DNA from: Alloactinosynnema sp. L-07
GTDB taxonomy: Bacteria > Actinomycetota > Actinomycetes > Mycobacteriales > Pseudonocardiaceae
Direction of reading: 5' to 3'
Assembly (NCBI RefSeq): GCF_900070365.1
Contig: NZ_LN850107.1
Coordinates: 992,001-1,056,000 of the forward strand
DNA: 64,000 bases
Both the position numbers and the translations under genes were made by a program. Below the pieces are notes generated by a model, which was given only the letters and a program-made list of their open reading frames with translations, was not told the origin of the DNA and made no database searches. Shown here piece by piece: positions 1-8,841 of this stretch (positions within the stretch are counted from its first letter, which is position 1; every line of letters starts with the position of its first letter).

Positions 1-1847
1 TCGTGGTCCAGTCCGACCTGCTGGCCAACGAGCCCATCGAGCGCGTCGGCCGCGACCCCCGCGTCGCCGCCGCGCTGCGCTCGCCGCTGGTCGCCGACTT
101 CGCCTCGGCCGACCGGCTGCGCGCGGTGCTCGTCCACCACACGCGCAAGTCGGGCCTGCGGGTGGCCGCGGCGATGGACCATGAGATCGAGGCAGGCGAC
201 GGGCTGCGCACCGACATCACCGCCGAGGGCGACCTGGCCCGACTGACCGCGGCGGTCGACGTGCCCGCGGGCGGCAGGCTGCGGCTCGTCAAGTACCTCG
301 GCTACGGCTGGTCGGCGAAGCGTTCGGTCCCGGCCTTGCGCGCGCAGGTCGAGGCCGCGCTCGCGGGTGCGCGGCAGACCGGGTGGGATGGCCTGCTCGC
401 CGAACAGCGCGCCTTCCTCCACGACTTCTGGACCGCAGCCGACGTCGAGATCGACGGCGACGACGAGCTGCAGCAGGCCGTGCGGTTCGCCTTGTTCCAC
501 ATCCTGCAGGCGGGGGCGCGTGGAGAGAGCCGAGCCATTCCGGGGAAGGGGCTCACGGGGCCGGGCTACGACGGACACGCCTTCTGGGACACCGAGGCGT
601 TCGTCCTGCCGGTCCTGACCTACACCATGCCCGACGCCGCCCGGGACGCGCTGCGCTGGCGGCACGGCACGCTGCCGCAGGCCCGCGAGCGGGCGAAGGT
701 GCTCGGCAAGCAGGGCGCGGCGTTCCCGTGGCGCTCCATCGACGGAGCCGAGTGCTCGGCCTACTGGCCTGCCGGGACCGCCGCGTTCCACGTCAGCGCC
801 GCCGTCGCCGATGCCACGGCCCGCTACATCGCCGCGACCCGGGACGAGGAGTTCGACCGGTCCTACGGCGTGGATCTGCTGGTGGAGACCGCCCGCCTGT
901 GGGCGTCGCTGGGCCACCACGACCAGCACGGCGGCTTCCGCATCGACGGCGTGACCGGGCCGGACGAGTACACGGCGGTGGTGGACAACAACGTCTACAC
1001 CAACCTGATGGCCCGGCGGAACCTGACCGAGGCCATCGCCGCGTGCCGCAGACATCCCGACCTCGCCATGAGCCTGGACGTCTCGGGCGACGAACTCGCC
1101 GCGTGGCGGCTGGCGGCCGACCAGATGGTCATCCCGTTCGACGAGCTGCTGGGCGTGCACCCGCAGTCGGAAGGATTCACCCAACACCAGGAATGGGACT
1201 TCGCCGCGACGCCCGCGGAGAACTACCCACTGCTGCTGCACTATCCGTACTTCGACCTGTACCGCAAGCAGGTTGTCAAGCAGGCCGACCTGGTGCTGGC
1301 GATGCACCTGTGCGGCGACGCGTTCACCCCTGAGCAGAAGGCGGCGAACTTCGCGTACTACGAAGCCAGGACCGTGCGGGACTCGTCGCTGTCGGCGGGC
1401 ACCCAGGCCGTCATCGCCGCCGAGGTCGGCCAGCTGGACCTGGCCTACGACTATCTCGCCGAAGCCGCGTTCACCGATCTGCACGACCTGCATGACAACG
1501 TCCGCAACGGCCTGCACATGGCGTCGCTGGCGGGTTCGTGGACCGCGGTGGTCGCGGGCCTGGGCGGCATGCGCGACCACGGCGAGAACCTGGCCTTCGC
1601 ACCGCGCCTGCCCGACGCGCTGCACCGGGTGGCGTTCCGGATGTATGTGCGGGGCAGCCGGATCCAGGTGGAGATCACCCAGTCGTCGGCGACGTACCGG
1701 CTGGTGTCCGGTGAGCCGCTGGCGGTGTCGCACCACGGCGAGCCGATCACTATCGGACCGGGGGAGCCAGTGGTGCGGCCGATTCCGACGTCGCCGCGGC
1801 CGCGTCCGCTCACGCAGCCCGCCGGGCGGGAGCCGCGTCGGCGGTGA
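1..1847 (+). CDS. GH65 family glycoside phosphorylase/hydrolase, 5'-truncated by window edge
   Basis: About 614 C-terminal residues are present; family members are near 750-800, so the N-terminal sandwich domain and the true start lie outside the window. The (alpha/alpha)6 barrel is recognisable. The segment GVTGPDEYT (codon at 966) carries the Glu that acts as general acid in GH65 enzymes, and FWDTEAFVLP and the late HDLHDNVRNGLHMAS block are also typical. Family members phosphorolyse or hydrolyse alpha-glucobioses such as trehalose, maltose or kojibiose in the cytoplasm. Which substrate applies cannot be decided here. The tail ends in a Pro/Arg-rich extension that is probably disordered. 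The next gene starts about 100 bp later and does not look functionally related. Confidence 0.85.
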   Translation, partial: VVQSDLLANEPIERVGRDPRVAAALRSPLVADFASADRLRAVLVHHTRKSGLRVAAAMDHEIEAGDGLRTDITAEGDLARLTAAVDVPAGGRLRLVKYLGYGWSAKRSVPALRAQVEAALAGARQTGWDGLLAEQRAFLHDFWTAADVEIDGDDELQQAVRFALFHILQAGARGESRAIPGKGLTGPGYDGHAFWDTEAFVLPVLTYTMPDAARDALRWRHGTLPQARERAKVLGKQGAAFPWRSIDGAECSAYWPAGTAAFHVSAAVADATARYIAATRDEEFDRSYGVDLLVETARLWASLGHHDQHGGFRIDGVTGPDEYTAVVDNNVYTNLMARRNLTEAIAACRRHPDLAMSLDVSGDELAAWRLAADQMVIPFDELLGVHPQSEGFTQHQEWDFAATPAENYPLLLHYPYFDLYRKQVVKQADLVLAMHLCGDAFTPEQKAANFAYYEARTVRDSSLSAGTQAVIAAEVGQLDLAYDYLAEAAFTDLHDLHDNVRNGLHMASLAGSWTAVVAGLGGMRDHGENLAFAPRLPDALHRVAFRMYVRGSRIQVEITQSSATYRLVSGEPLAVSHHGEPITIGPGEPVVRPIPTSPRPRPLTQPAGREPRRR

Positions 1848-1949
1848 TGGTTTCCCGTGAGCACTCTGCGCCGATTGATTGCCCACGGGTGATTGGTCGC
1901 CGTCGGAACGGGTATCCCATCGGGGTGGTTCACCCGAAGGGAGCAGGCG

Positions 1950-2576
1950 ATGGCAAGCATCGGCGACTATGGCCTGAGCGGGTCTCAGGTGCGCCACGAA
2001 GTGGCCGACGTACCGCGGCGAAGGGGCGCGGTGAACGGACTCCTGGTGTTCGCGCTGGGAGCGTGGGGCGCGGTGATCCCCTTCATCGGACCGTACTTCG
2101 CGCTCGCGTACACACCCGACTCACCCTGGGTCATGACGACCGACCGGCTGTGGCTCAACGTGCTGCCCGGTGTGGCCGCGCTGCTCGGCGGGCTAGGCCT
2201 GATGGCCAGCGCGAGCCGTGGCGGCGGGGTCCTGTTCGGCTGGCTGGCCGCGGTCGGCGGCGCCTGGTTCGTCCTCGGGCCGGTCGTGAGCACGTTGTGG
2301 CACAACGGAACCCCGGCGACCGGCGAGGTGGCCGCGGACGACACGGCCACCCGGGTGGTGACCGAACTGGTCTTCCACTCCGGGCTGGGCGTGCTGATCC
2401 TCTTCCTGGCGGGCGTCGCCCTAGGCCGGTTCACCGTCCGCGACAAGGTCATCATCGAGGATGCCGAGCCTGGGCTGTCCGACACGAACGTCGAGTACGA
2501 GGCCGAACGCAGGCGCGAGGCCGAATTCGACGAGGCCCAGGCCGAGGCCGAGTACCGGCGGCGCGGCCAGCAGTGA
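1950..2576 (+). CDS. Four-helix integral membrane protein of unknown function
   Basis: Predicted 208 residues. The ATG at 1950 is chosen because GAAGGGAGC sits just upstream; an in-frame upstream GTG lacks a ribosome binding site. Four hydrophobic segments are visible: GLLVFALGAWGAVIPFIG, a Leu/Gly-rich second, GWLAAVGGAWFVLG, and GLGVLILFLAGVALG. A charged cytosolic-looking tail follows, rich in Glu/Arg (EYEAERRREAEF) and probably helical or coiled-coil. The pattern resembles small actinobacterial envelope proteins. I do not recognise a named family and assign no function. It ends only 4 bp from the stop of the convergent thioesterase gene. Confidence 0.75.
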   Translation: MASIGDYGLSGSQVRHEVADVPRRRGAVNGLLVFALGAWGAVIPFIGPYFALAYTPDSPWVMTTDRLWLNVLPGVAALLGGLGLMASASRGGGVLFGWLAAVGGAWFVLGPVVSTLWHNGTPATGEVAADDTATRVVTELVFHSGLGVLILFLAGVALGRFTVRDKVIIEDAEPGLSDTNVEYEAERRREAEFDEAQAEAEYRRRGQQ

Positions 2577-2580
2577 CGCA

Positions 2581-3042
2581 CTAGCGCGGTCGCCACCGCT
2601 TCCAGTGGGCGGAGGCGGCCGCGCGGACTTTGCCGTCCCAGACGAGTTCGACCTCGGCGGTCATCTCCGCCTCGCCCGCCTCGGTCACCCACCCACGCAA
2701 TTCCACCGGCTCGTCGAGCGGACTCGGGCGCAAATAGCGCACCTGCAATCCGGCGGTCACATATGCCAATGCCGCGCCCGGCAACGGCGGCCAGCCGCGC
2801 TGTTCGGCTTCCCAGAGCACCGCGGCCGCGCTATGGCAGTCGAGCACGGTGCAGATGATGCCGCCGTTGAGGTAGCCGACGCCGTTGTCGTGTTCCGGCC
2901 ACGGGGTGAAGGTCGCGGTGGCCACGCCGTCGGTGCCCGGGAAGCTGCGCAGGCGCAGGCCCTTGTCGTTGGCGTGGCCGCAGCCGAAGCAGCGCACGTC
3001 GGGGTAGAGCCGCTGCTGGATGCTCAGGGCGTCGTCGGTCAT
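2581..3042 (-). CDS. PaaI-like hotdog-fold acyl-CoA thioesterase
   Basis: A 153-residue single hotdog domain. The segment CFGCGHANDKGLRLR near the N-terminus followed by GVGYLNGGIICTVLDCHSAAAV is the characteristic helix and turn of PaaI/YbgC-like thioesterases, with Asn/Gly and Asp at the usual active-site region. Family members hydrolyse acyl- or aryl-CoA thioesters in the cytoplasm. The ATG at 3042 is preferred over the GTG six bases upstream because GCGGAG lies at good spacing from the ATG. Substrate unknown; no pathway genes flank it. It is transcribed divergently from the secreted protease at 3241. Confidence 0.75.
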   Translation of the reverse strand: MTDDALSIQQRLYPDVRCFGCGHANDKGLRLRSFPGTDGVATATFTPWPEHDNGVGYLNGGIICTVLDCHSAAAVLWEAEQRGWPPLPGAALAYVTAGLQVRYLRPSPLDEPVELRGWVTEAGEAEMTAEVELVWDGKVRAAASAHWKRWRPR

Positions 3043-3116
3043 GGTCACTCCGCTTGCGGTTCGGACAGGCGGCCCGAGTGTAGTCCGCGGCGGTTCTGGC
3101 GATTTCCCACAACCCT

Positions 3117-3153
3117 GAGTTAACCTTGAAATTGTCGGCGTATTTCTTAACTC
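3117..3153. promoter_or_regulatory. Inverted repeat in divergent intergenic region
   Basis: GAGTTAA (3117-3123) and TTAACTC (3147-3153) form a 7-bp inverted repeat in the unusually AT-rich gap between the thioesterase (-) and the streptogrisin-like protease (+). It could be an operator for either gene. No regulator is identified. Confidence 0.3.
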
Positions 3154-3240
3154 TGAAACGTCTGTTTCCGGTTACCCCATTCGAGGTGTCGCCCTACCGT
3201 TTCCTCACCCTGCAAAAATTTATGGTGAGGTGACTTACGC

Positions 3241-5382
3241 ATGCGAATGCGCAGCAAGGTTTTCGCCGCGGTGAGCGGCTTTTCAGTAGTGGCTGGAGCG
3301 TTGATAGTCGGTGGCCAGTCGACCGCCGCGCCGCGACAGCCCGCGGTCGACGCCCAGGTGAGCGGTGTGGCCGAGGCGCTGGGGATCTCGGCGGACCAAG
3401 CGCGGATCCAGTTGGACCAGCAGGACCGCGCGCACCGGGTCCACAAGGCCCTGTCCGAGTCGCTGAGCAAGCGGCTCGCGGGCCACTGGTTCGACTCGGC
3501 CACGGGCAAGCTGACGGTGGCGGTGACCAGCGAGGACGCGGCCGACCAGGCTCGGGCCGAGGGTGCGGAGGTCAAGCTCGTCGGCCGCGGGCAGGCCGAG
3601 TTGGACCGGCTGCTGGGCTCGGTGCGCGGTCTTGTCGGCACGGGCGTACCCGGTGTCTTCGGCTGGGGCGTCGACGTCCGGGCCAACGTGGTGCACGTCA
3701 ACGTGAACACCACCGCCGCCACCGCCTCGACCGACGCGTTCCTGACCAAGGTCAAGGCGCTGGGCGACGGCGTCCGGATCACCCGGACGGACTCCGCGCC
3801 CCGGCAGCAGGCCGCCCAGCCCGCGCCGCGGGCGGGCACCATCCAGCCGGGAAGCCCGTGGTGGCCGGGCACGGAGAAGGACTACTGCTCGATCGGGTTC
3901 GCGGTGACGGACTCGGCTGGCAACAAGCACTTCCTGACCGCCGGGCACTGCACCAACAACGTCAACCAACCCGCCTACGGCCAAAGTGGACAGTCGAACA
4001 AGATCGGCACGTCGAACGTGGGCGGCACCGGCAGCGTCAACGGGCGCGAGGGTGACATGGGCCTGGTCGCGGTGACCGAGGCGGGCTGGACCCTCTCAGC
4101 CGCGGTCAACACCTGGGGCTCGCCCGCGATCACGGTGACCGGCCAGCAGGAGGCGATGGTCGGCGACGCGGTCTGCCACTCCGGCAACACCTCCAAGTGG
4201 AAGTGCGGCGTCGTCAAGTACACGCACAAGGCGGTCGACTACGGCGGCAGCGTCGGCGTCATCGAGGACATGACGTGGACCGACGCCTGCTCGCTCGGCG
4301 GCGACTCCGGTGGCGGCTGGCTGCTGGGCACCAAAGCGACCGGCCTGCACGACGGCGGCCCGTCCCAGTGCGTGACCAACCCGAGCGACGCCGACATGTC
4401 GATCTTCCAGCCGATCGCCGAGCCGCTGACCAAGTGGGGCCTGACCCTCGTGACCGGCGGTGGCTCCGACACCCAGGCGCCGACCGCGCCCGGCAACCCG
4501 CGCTCCACCGGCACCACGGCCAACACTGTTGCCCTGGCCTGGGACGCTTCGACTGACAACGTGGCCGTCACCGGCTACGACGTCTACAACGGATCGACCG
4601 TGGCGGCCAGTGTCACCGGGCTCAACGCGACGGTGTCCGGCCTGACAGCCGACACCGCCTACACTTTCACCGTCAAGTCGAAGGACGCCGCGGGCAACGT
4701 CTCACCCGCCAGCGCTTCGGTGACCGCGCGGACCCAACCGGGCTCGGGCGGCGACGAGGAGTCGCCGACCACCCCGAGCAACCCGCGCTCGACCGGCACC
4801 ACCGTGACCACGGTGTCGCTGGCCTGGAACGCCTCGACCGACAACACCGGGGTCACCGGCTACGACGTCTTCAACGGCGCCACGCTCGCCACCTCGGTCG
4901 CGGGCACGAGCGCGACGGTGTCCGGTCTGACCGCCGACACCGGCTACTCGTTCACCATCCAGGCCAAGGACGCCGCGGGCAACAAGTCCAAGCCGACCCA
5001 GCCGGTGACGGTGAAGACCGCGCCGGGCACAGGCGGCGGCCGGACGCTGACCAACGACACCGACCACCCGATCCGCGATTACACCCAGACCTACAGCCGG
5101 ATCACGTCGACGGCGACAGGCGCGGCCACCAGCAGCATCACGCTGGTGATCGCCGTCGCGCACACCTGCCTGGAGGACCTGGGCATCTCGCTGTTCGACC
5201 CGAACGGCAAGGCGTACCCGGTCAAGTACAGCGGCGGCTACCAGTGCACGCAGTGGAGCGGCCAGAAGACGTTCACCGTGAACAACGTCAACTCGCCTGC
5301 GTCGGGCACCTGGTCGCTGCGGATCACCGACTACGGCCCCGGTGACACTGGCACACTGGATCGCTGGTCGATCACGCTCTGA
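3241..5382 (+). CDS. Secreted streptogrisin-type S1 serine protease with two FN3 domains and a P-domain
   Basis: Predicted 713-residue exported preproprotein. It has a signal peptide (about residues 1-30, ending STAAP), a pro-region of the alpha-lytic/streptogrisin type (about 40-195), and a chymotrypsin-like catalytic domain. The triad is visible: His236 in TAGHC, Asp272 in EGDMG and Ser356 in GGDSGGGW. Two fibronectin type III domains follow (about 410-500 and 510-600), each with the signature ASTDN..VTGYDV. A C-terminal P-domain ends in DRWSITL. It should be secreted, self-process and degrade extracellular protein; the FN3 and P domains probably aid substrate binding and stability. GGTGAGGTGA precedes the ATG at 3241. 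It is one of three P-domain proteases in the window. Confidence 0.93.
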   Translation: MRMRSKVFAAVSGFSVVAGALIVGGQSTAAPRQPAVDAQVSGVAEALGISADQARIQLDQQDRAHRVHKALSESLSKRLAGHWFDSATGKLTVAVTSEDAADQARAEGAEVKLVGRGQAELDRLLGSVRGLVGTGVPGVFGWGVDVRANVVHVNVNTTAATASTDAFLTKVKALGDGVRITRTDSAPRQQAAQPAPRAGTIQPGSPWWPGTEKDYCSIGFAVTDSAGNKHFLTAGHCTNNVNQPAYGQSGQSNKIGTSNVGGTGSVNGREGDMGLVAVTEAGWTLSAAVNTWGSPAITVTGQQEAMVGDAVCHSGNTSKWKCGVVKYTHKAVDYGGSVGVIEDMTWTDACSLGGDSGGGWLLGTKATGLHDGGPSQCVTNPSDADMSIFQPIAEPLTKWGLTLVTGGGSDTQAPTAPGNPRSTGTTANTVALAWDASTDNVAVTGYDVYNGSTVAASVTGLNATVSGLTADTAYTFTVKSKDAAGNVSPASASVTARTQPGSGGDEESPTTPSNPRSTGTTVTTVSLAWNASTDNTGVTGYDVFNGATLATSVAGTSATVSGLTADTGYSFTIQAKDAAGNKSKPTQPVTVKTAPGTGGGRTLTNDTDHPIRDYTQTYSRITSTATGAATSSITLVIAVAHTCLEDLGISLFDPNGKAYPVKYSGGYQCTQWSGQKTFTVNNVNSPASGTWSLRITDYGPGDTGTLDRWSITL

Positions 5383-5462
5383 CTCAGCCGCACGCTGGTC
5401 TCGGCGGGGTCTGGTCGGTTATGGTCGGGGCGCGGGCAGCAGCCATGGACAGGGGAGTCATC

Positions 5463-6281
5463 GTGGCCGCACGCCCAACCACCGAAGTCGATCAGACCCC
5501 GCACGCCGATCCGTTCCCGGATGCGCTGCGGGCAGCCATCCGGGCCAGAGGTCTTGGTCTGGAACGTATTCGCGACCGCCTGCGCGTGCTGGGCGCACCG
5601 GTCAGCGTCGCCGCGCTCAGCTATTGGCAGTCCGGCCGCTGCAGACCGGAGCGGCCGGACTCGCTGATCGCCCTCGCGCACCTGGAGTCGGTGCTCGAGG
5701 TCCCGGCGGGCTCGTTGATTTCGCTGCTCGGCCCACCCCGCCCGCGCGGCCGCTGGCTGACCGGCGCGGCGCCGGACATCGAGGCGTACTGGCCGAACAA
5801 GGCCCTGGTCCGGGCGGCGGTCCGGTCGGTCAATTCGCGGTGGGACCAGCGGCTCACCAGGATCAGCCAGCATGACTTGGTCACCGTCGGCCCCGACCGC
5901 GAGCTGCGCTCAATCCTCTCCCGCCAGGTCCTGCGCGCCGATGAGGACGGGCCGGACCGCTGGGTGGTGATCCTGCACCTGGACGACCACACCCGGCCTC
6001 TGCCCGTCGTCCGGCCGCTGCGGCACTGCACGCTGGGGCGGACCGTGCACCAGCCAGGGGACGGGCTGCTGGTGACGGAGCTGCTGTTCGACCGGCCGCT
6101 GGCGCGCGGGGAGACGATCATCACCGAGCACGAGGTGGGTTACCAGGCGCCCTATCCGCTGGCCACGAACTACGAACGCAAGTTCCGACGGCCGGTTCGG
6201 GAGTTCGTGGTGGAGGTGGGCTTCCACGCGGCCGCCCAGCCGGTCAGGTGCACGCAGTTTCTCGCGGGCGGGAAGTGGTGA
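5463..6281 (+). CDS. HTH-type putative transcriptional regulator with frameshifted C-terminus
   Basis: Predicted 272 residues. The GTG at 5463 is chosen for the strong AGGGGAG seven bases upstream; in-frame ATGs at 5421 and 5445 lack one. The N-terminal ~85 residues look like a divergent XRE-type helix-turn-helix (RGLGLERIRDRL...VSVAALSYWQSGRCRP), joined to a mixed alpha/beta region of unknown role. The frame ends at a TGA at 6281, but the +1 frame stays open from 6274 to a stop at 6384 and encodes a plausible tail including LNFGPGWYGYRWEW. That aromatic ending is familiar from related actinobacterial proteins, so a single-base change near 6275 has probably truncated the protein. Sequencing error is possible. 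Confidence 0.65.
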   Translation: MAARPTTEVDQTPHADPFPDALRAAIRARGLGLERIRDRLRVLGAPVSVAALSYWQSGRCRPERPDSLIALAHLESVLEVPAGSLISLLGPPRPRGRWLTGAAPDIEAYWPNKALVRAAVRSVNSRWDQRLTRISQHDLVTVGPDRELRSILSRQVLRADEDGPDRWVVILHLDDHTRPLPVVRPLRHCTLGRTVHQPGDGLLVTELLFDRPLARGETIITEHEVGYQAPYPLATNYERKFRRPVREFVVEVGFHAAAQPVRCTQFLAGGKW

Positions 6282-6385
6282 GGAACTGGTGGTCGCGGCG
6301 GAGGTGGACGGGACAAACTCGGTGCACGGGGTCGCGTTGAACTTCGGCCCCGGCTGGTACGGCTACCGCTGGGAGTGGGACTGAA

Positions 6386-6808
6386 CTACCGTGCCGTGCC
6401 GTAGATCCGGTCGACCTTGATCCGGAGCACCAGCCGCCCGTCGGACACCATCGCGGCGCGGTACTCATCCCAGTTCGGGTGCTCGCCGCTGAGGTTCCGA
6501 TACAACTCGACCAACTCGTCCACCGCCGCGTCGTGCGGGTCGCGGGCGACCTCGGAGAAGTCCGCCTCGCCCTCGACGACCGCGTACTGCCAGCCGTCGG
6601 CACTGCTGACGTGGTAGGTGGCCCGCGCATCCCGGCGAAGGTTGGCCGTCTTCGCCCGCCCATCAGTAACGGAGACCCGCAGGACGCCTTCGGCTTCATC
6701 GAAGTGGTGAAGAACATTCGAGGATTGGGGGCGGCCGTCTCGTTTGAGGGTGATGAGGACGCCGAAGGGGCGGGATCGGAGGAGCCGGTAGAGAGCGTCA
6801 TCAGCCAT
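6386..6808 (-). CDS. PPOX-class flavin/F420-dependent oxidoreductase
   Basis: A 140-residue split-barrel protein of the pyridoxamine-5'-phosphate oxidase-like superfamily. The N-terminal strand pair FGVLITLKRDGRPQSSNVLH and the later RKTANLRRD-like segment (RAKTANLRRDARATYHV) are the flavin-phosphate contact regions of this family. The C-terminal YRNLSGEHPNWDEYRAAM is typical of actinobacterial members that use deazaflavin F420. The likely role is cytosolic reduction of an unknown substrate. Its stop lies 2 bp from the stop of the frameshifted tail of the convergent upstream gene. The ATG at 6808 is the only sensible start. Confidence 0.8.
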   Translation of the reverse strand: MADDALYRLLRSRPFGVLITLKRDGRPQSSNVLHHFDEAEGVLRVSVTDGRAKTANLRRDARATYHVSSADGWQYAVVEGEADFSEVARDPHDAAVDELVELYRNLSGEHPNWDEYRAAMVSDGRLVLRIKVDRIYGTAR

Positions 6809-6879
6809 GGTCAGTCAAACCGGCGACGCCGATGCCGTATTCCCTGCGATGTCAGGCAGGATCGCGGGGCAGGTGATCG

Positions 6880-7257
6880 TCAGTCTGGTGCCGTGTACTC
6901 ACCACGTGACACACGGATCACTCGGCCCTGTTTGAGAAGACTGTCGAGGTAGACGGAAATATGCGCGGCGACCTCGTTGGTTCGACCGCCCTTGTGCAGA
7001 GCTTCTACGATCCCGGCCGCGCGCAGCGGCTGGGGCTTCGCGTTGCGAAGGACGGTGACTATCGCATCGGCCTTGACCATGTCCGCGATCTCCGAGGTCA
7101 AGCTCTCTGCCGATGACTCCGGCGAAGCGATGGCGCGGGCCAGCGCGTCCCGTTCGGCGCGGAGACCCTCCGCTCTCGCGTTGAGTCGGGCGAGATCTGC
7201 CTCTACGGCTGCAAGGTCAATACCAATTCGTTCTAGGTCTTTTTCTAAGGGGTTCAT
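6880..7257 (-). CDS. Hypothetical coiled-coil / winged-helix protein
   Basis: A 125-residue protein. Residues ~1-50 form a heptad-rich coiled coil (LERIGIDLAAVEADLARLNARA). The C-terminal ~65 residues (VTVLRNAKPQPLRAAGIVEAL, then a wing ending RVSRGEYTA) look like a winged helix, suggesting DNA binding as a coiled-coil dimer. This is inference from pattern; I recognise no named family. The start is embedded in an AT-rich tract (TATATATA) with no Shine-Dalgarno, so the message may be leaderless. The G+C of the first ~20 codons and the upstream region is lower than in the neighbours. Confidence 0.6.
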   Translation of the reverse strand: MNPLEKDLERIGIDLAAVEADLARLNARAEGLRAERDALARAIASPESSAESLTSEIADMVKADAIVTVLRNAKPQPLRAAGIVEALHKGGRTNEVAAHISVYLDSLLKQGRVIRVSRGEYTAPD

Positions 7258-7352
7258 ATATATATTTTCTCATAGTTCTTCGGGTTGGGCAACAGTCACA
7301 TCGCCCGATCTCGGCGAGGCGCCGTCGGTGCTGGCCGGGCGGTGCTAATTCG

Positions 7353-8135
7353 GTGGACGGCGGGAGAGTCGCCCGGTTGGCTGCGCGCGTGGACCTTCCC
7401 CGGCACTACACCATCCGTGAGAGCAGCCACCGTGTGCACAACCCGCTCACCGAGGCCAAGCTGGCCACGATGGGTCAAGCACTGCGGCTCGCGCAGGGGG
7501 CGCGGGTGCTCGATCTGGCTTGCGGCACCGGCGAGTTGCTCGCGACCTGGGCGCGTGACCACCGGATCACCGGTACCGGCGTCGACATCAGCACTGTGTT
7601 CCTGGACTCCGCGCGGGCCAGGGCGGCCGAGCTCGGCGTCGCAGACCGGGTGACCTTCGTCCACGGCGACGCTGGGAAGCATGTGGCCGACGAGCCGGTC
7701 GACCTGGCCGCGTGCGTCGGCGCCACCTGGATCGGCGGCGGCGTCACCGGCACCGTCGAACTCCTGCGGCGCAGCCTGGCCCCCGGCGGGATGATGCTGA
7801 TCGGCGAGCCGTACTGGCTGCGGGAGCCACCGGACCAGGAGACGATCAACCACTGCCACGCCACCGAGCGCGACGACTTCCGGTCGCTGCCGGAGCTGCT
7901 GGAGCACTTCGCCGCGCTGGGCATGGACGTGGTGGAGATGATCCACGCCGACAAGGACAGCTGGGACCGCTACGTCGCCGCACAGTGGCTCAACCTCCGC
8001 CGCTGGCTCGACGCCAACCCCGACGACGAGCTGGCTCCGCGGCTCCGGGCCGAGTTGGACACCGCTCCGGTGCTCCACGTCCGGTACCAGCGCGAATACC
8101 TCGGCTGGGGTTTGTTCGCCCTGATGGACCGCTGA
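7353..8135 (+). CDS. Class I SAM-dependent methyltransferase
   Basis: About 260 residues. Motif I is clear as VLDLACGTGELLATWA, followed by the acidic loop TGVDIS, the motif II region VTFVHGDAG and the post-motif LAPGGMMLIGEPYW. These give a Rossmann-fold methyltransferase that uses S-adenosylmethionine. The substrate is unknown; the organisation resembles small-molecule O- or C-methyltransferases. Two starts are possible: GTG 7353, or GTG 7389 giving MDLPRHYTIRESSHR, which resembles how relatives begin. Neither has a convincing ribosome binding site. The gene stands alone between a divergent hypothetical gene and the duplicated membrane pair. Confidence 0.8.
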   Translation: MDGGRVARLAARVDLPRHYTIRESSHRVHNPLTEAKLATMGQALRLAQGARVLDLACGTGELLATWARDHRITGTGVDISTVFLDSARARAAELGVADRVTFVHGDAGKHVADEPVDLAACVGATWIGGGVTGTVELLRRSLAPGGMMLIGEPYWLREPPDQETINHCHATERDDFRSLPELLEHFAALGMDVVEMIHADKDSWDRYVAAQWLNLRRWLDANPDDELAPRLRAELDTAPVLHVRYQREYLGWGLFALMDR

Positions 8136-8200
8136 CGCCTCATATTAGGATCCGTCCCGGCGATGATCAGGGTGTAGGCCGACTGAGGGGACGATCATCT

Positions 8201-8788
8201 GTGGCTGAACCGGCGCTGTCCAACCGCCTGACCAAGCTCGACGTGACCGCGCGGATGTGGGAGACGGTGTTCCCGATGTTGAGCGGCCTTGGGGTGGTGT
8301 TGATCGGGTTGCTGGTCATCTTGGGCGGCTGGCTGGGCGATATGTCGGTCTTTGGCGGCATGCTGGTCGTGGCGGGCGGCTTGTGGGTGGTGCTGAAAGC
8401 GGTTCGGGTGCTGCTCATGACGCTGCGCATGCGGCGGATCTTGCGGGTGGAGCCGTGGGAGGAGCGGCGGGTCGACTACTACCACACGCACGTGTTCTAC
8501 ACCCGTCAGGCCTGGGTCTGGACGCGGTCCAAGCCGGAGGAAGTGCTGTGGGTCCGGCTGCTGCCCCTGGAGAAGCGACCGCTGGTGCGGGTGGGGGTGG
8601 CCGAAACGATGTGGTTCGCCGGATCGGGTGAGTGGCGGGTGGTCAGCCCGGAGGGTGGCGGCACAACGCGGCTGGCGCGGAAGGCGGTTCCCGGGGACGC
8701 CTTGTTCGGCAGGATCGTCGGGATGACTCCGGGTGGAGCCAAGCGCGCCGACAAGCTGATGAGGGCGATGCAGCGCGACGCTGAGTAG
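8201..8788 (+). CDS. Membrane protein of unknown function, copy 1 of a tandem pair
   Basis: Predicted 195 residues. The GTG at 8201 follows GAGGGGA. Two adjacent hydrophobic helices (about residues 25-75, including GVVLIGLLVILGGWLG) sit near the N-terminus. A soluble C-terminal domain has paired Trp/Tyr-rich strands (ERRVDYYHTH, VYTRQAWVW) and a conserved GDALFGRIVGMTP segment near the end. No enzyme motif is seen. It is clearly paralogous to the next gene, starting with the same EPALSNRLTKLDVTAR sequence, and the 39 bp upstream are duplicated too. Confidence 0.7.
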   Translation: MAEPALSNRLTKLDVTARMWETVFPMLSGLGVVLIGLLVILGGWLGDMSVFGGMLVVAGGLWVVLKAVRVLLMTLRMRRILRVEPWEERRVDYYHTHVFYTRQAWVWTRSKPEEVLWVRLLPLEKRPLVRVGVAETMWFAGSGEWRVVSPEGGGTTRLARKAVPGDALFGRIVGMTPGGAKRADKLMRAMQRDAE

Positions 8789-8802
8789 CGGGCCTCTCGA
8801 AA

Positions 8803-8841
8803 GGATCTGCCCCGGCGATGACAAGGGTGTGGGCCGACTGA
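8803..8841. repeat. Duplicated upstream segment (partner 8148-8186)
   Basis: These 39 bp match 8148-8186 at 34 of 39 positions by eye, and the identity continues into both coding starts. Copy 2 lacks about 18 bp between the shared GCCGACTGA and the codons for EPALS, so its start codon differs from that of copy 1. The duplication therefore included the 5' regulatory region. Confidence 0.75.
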
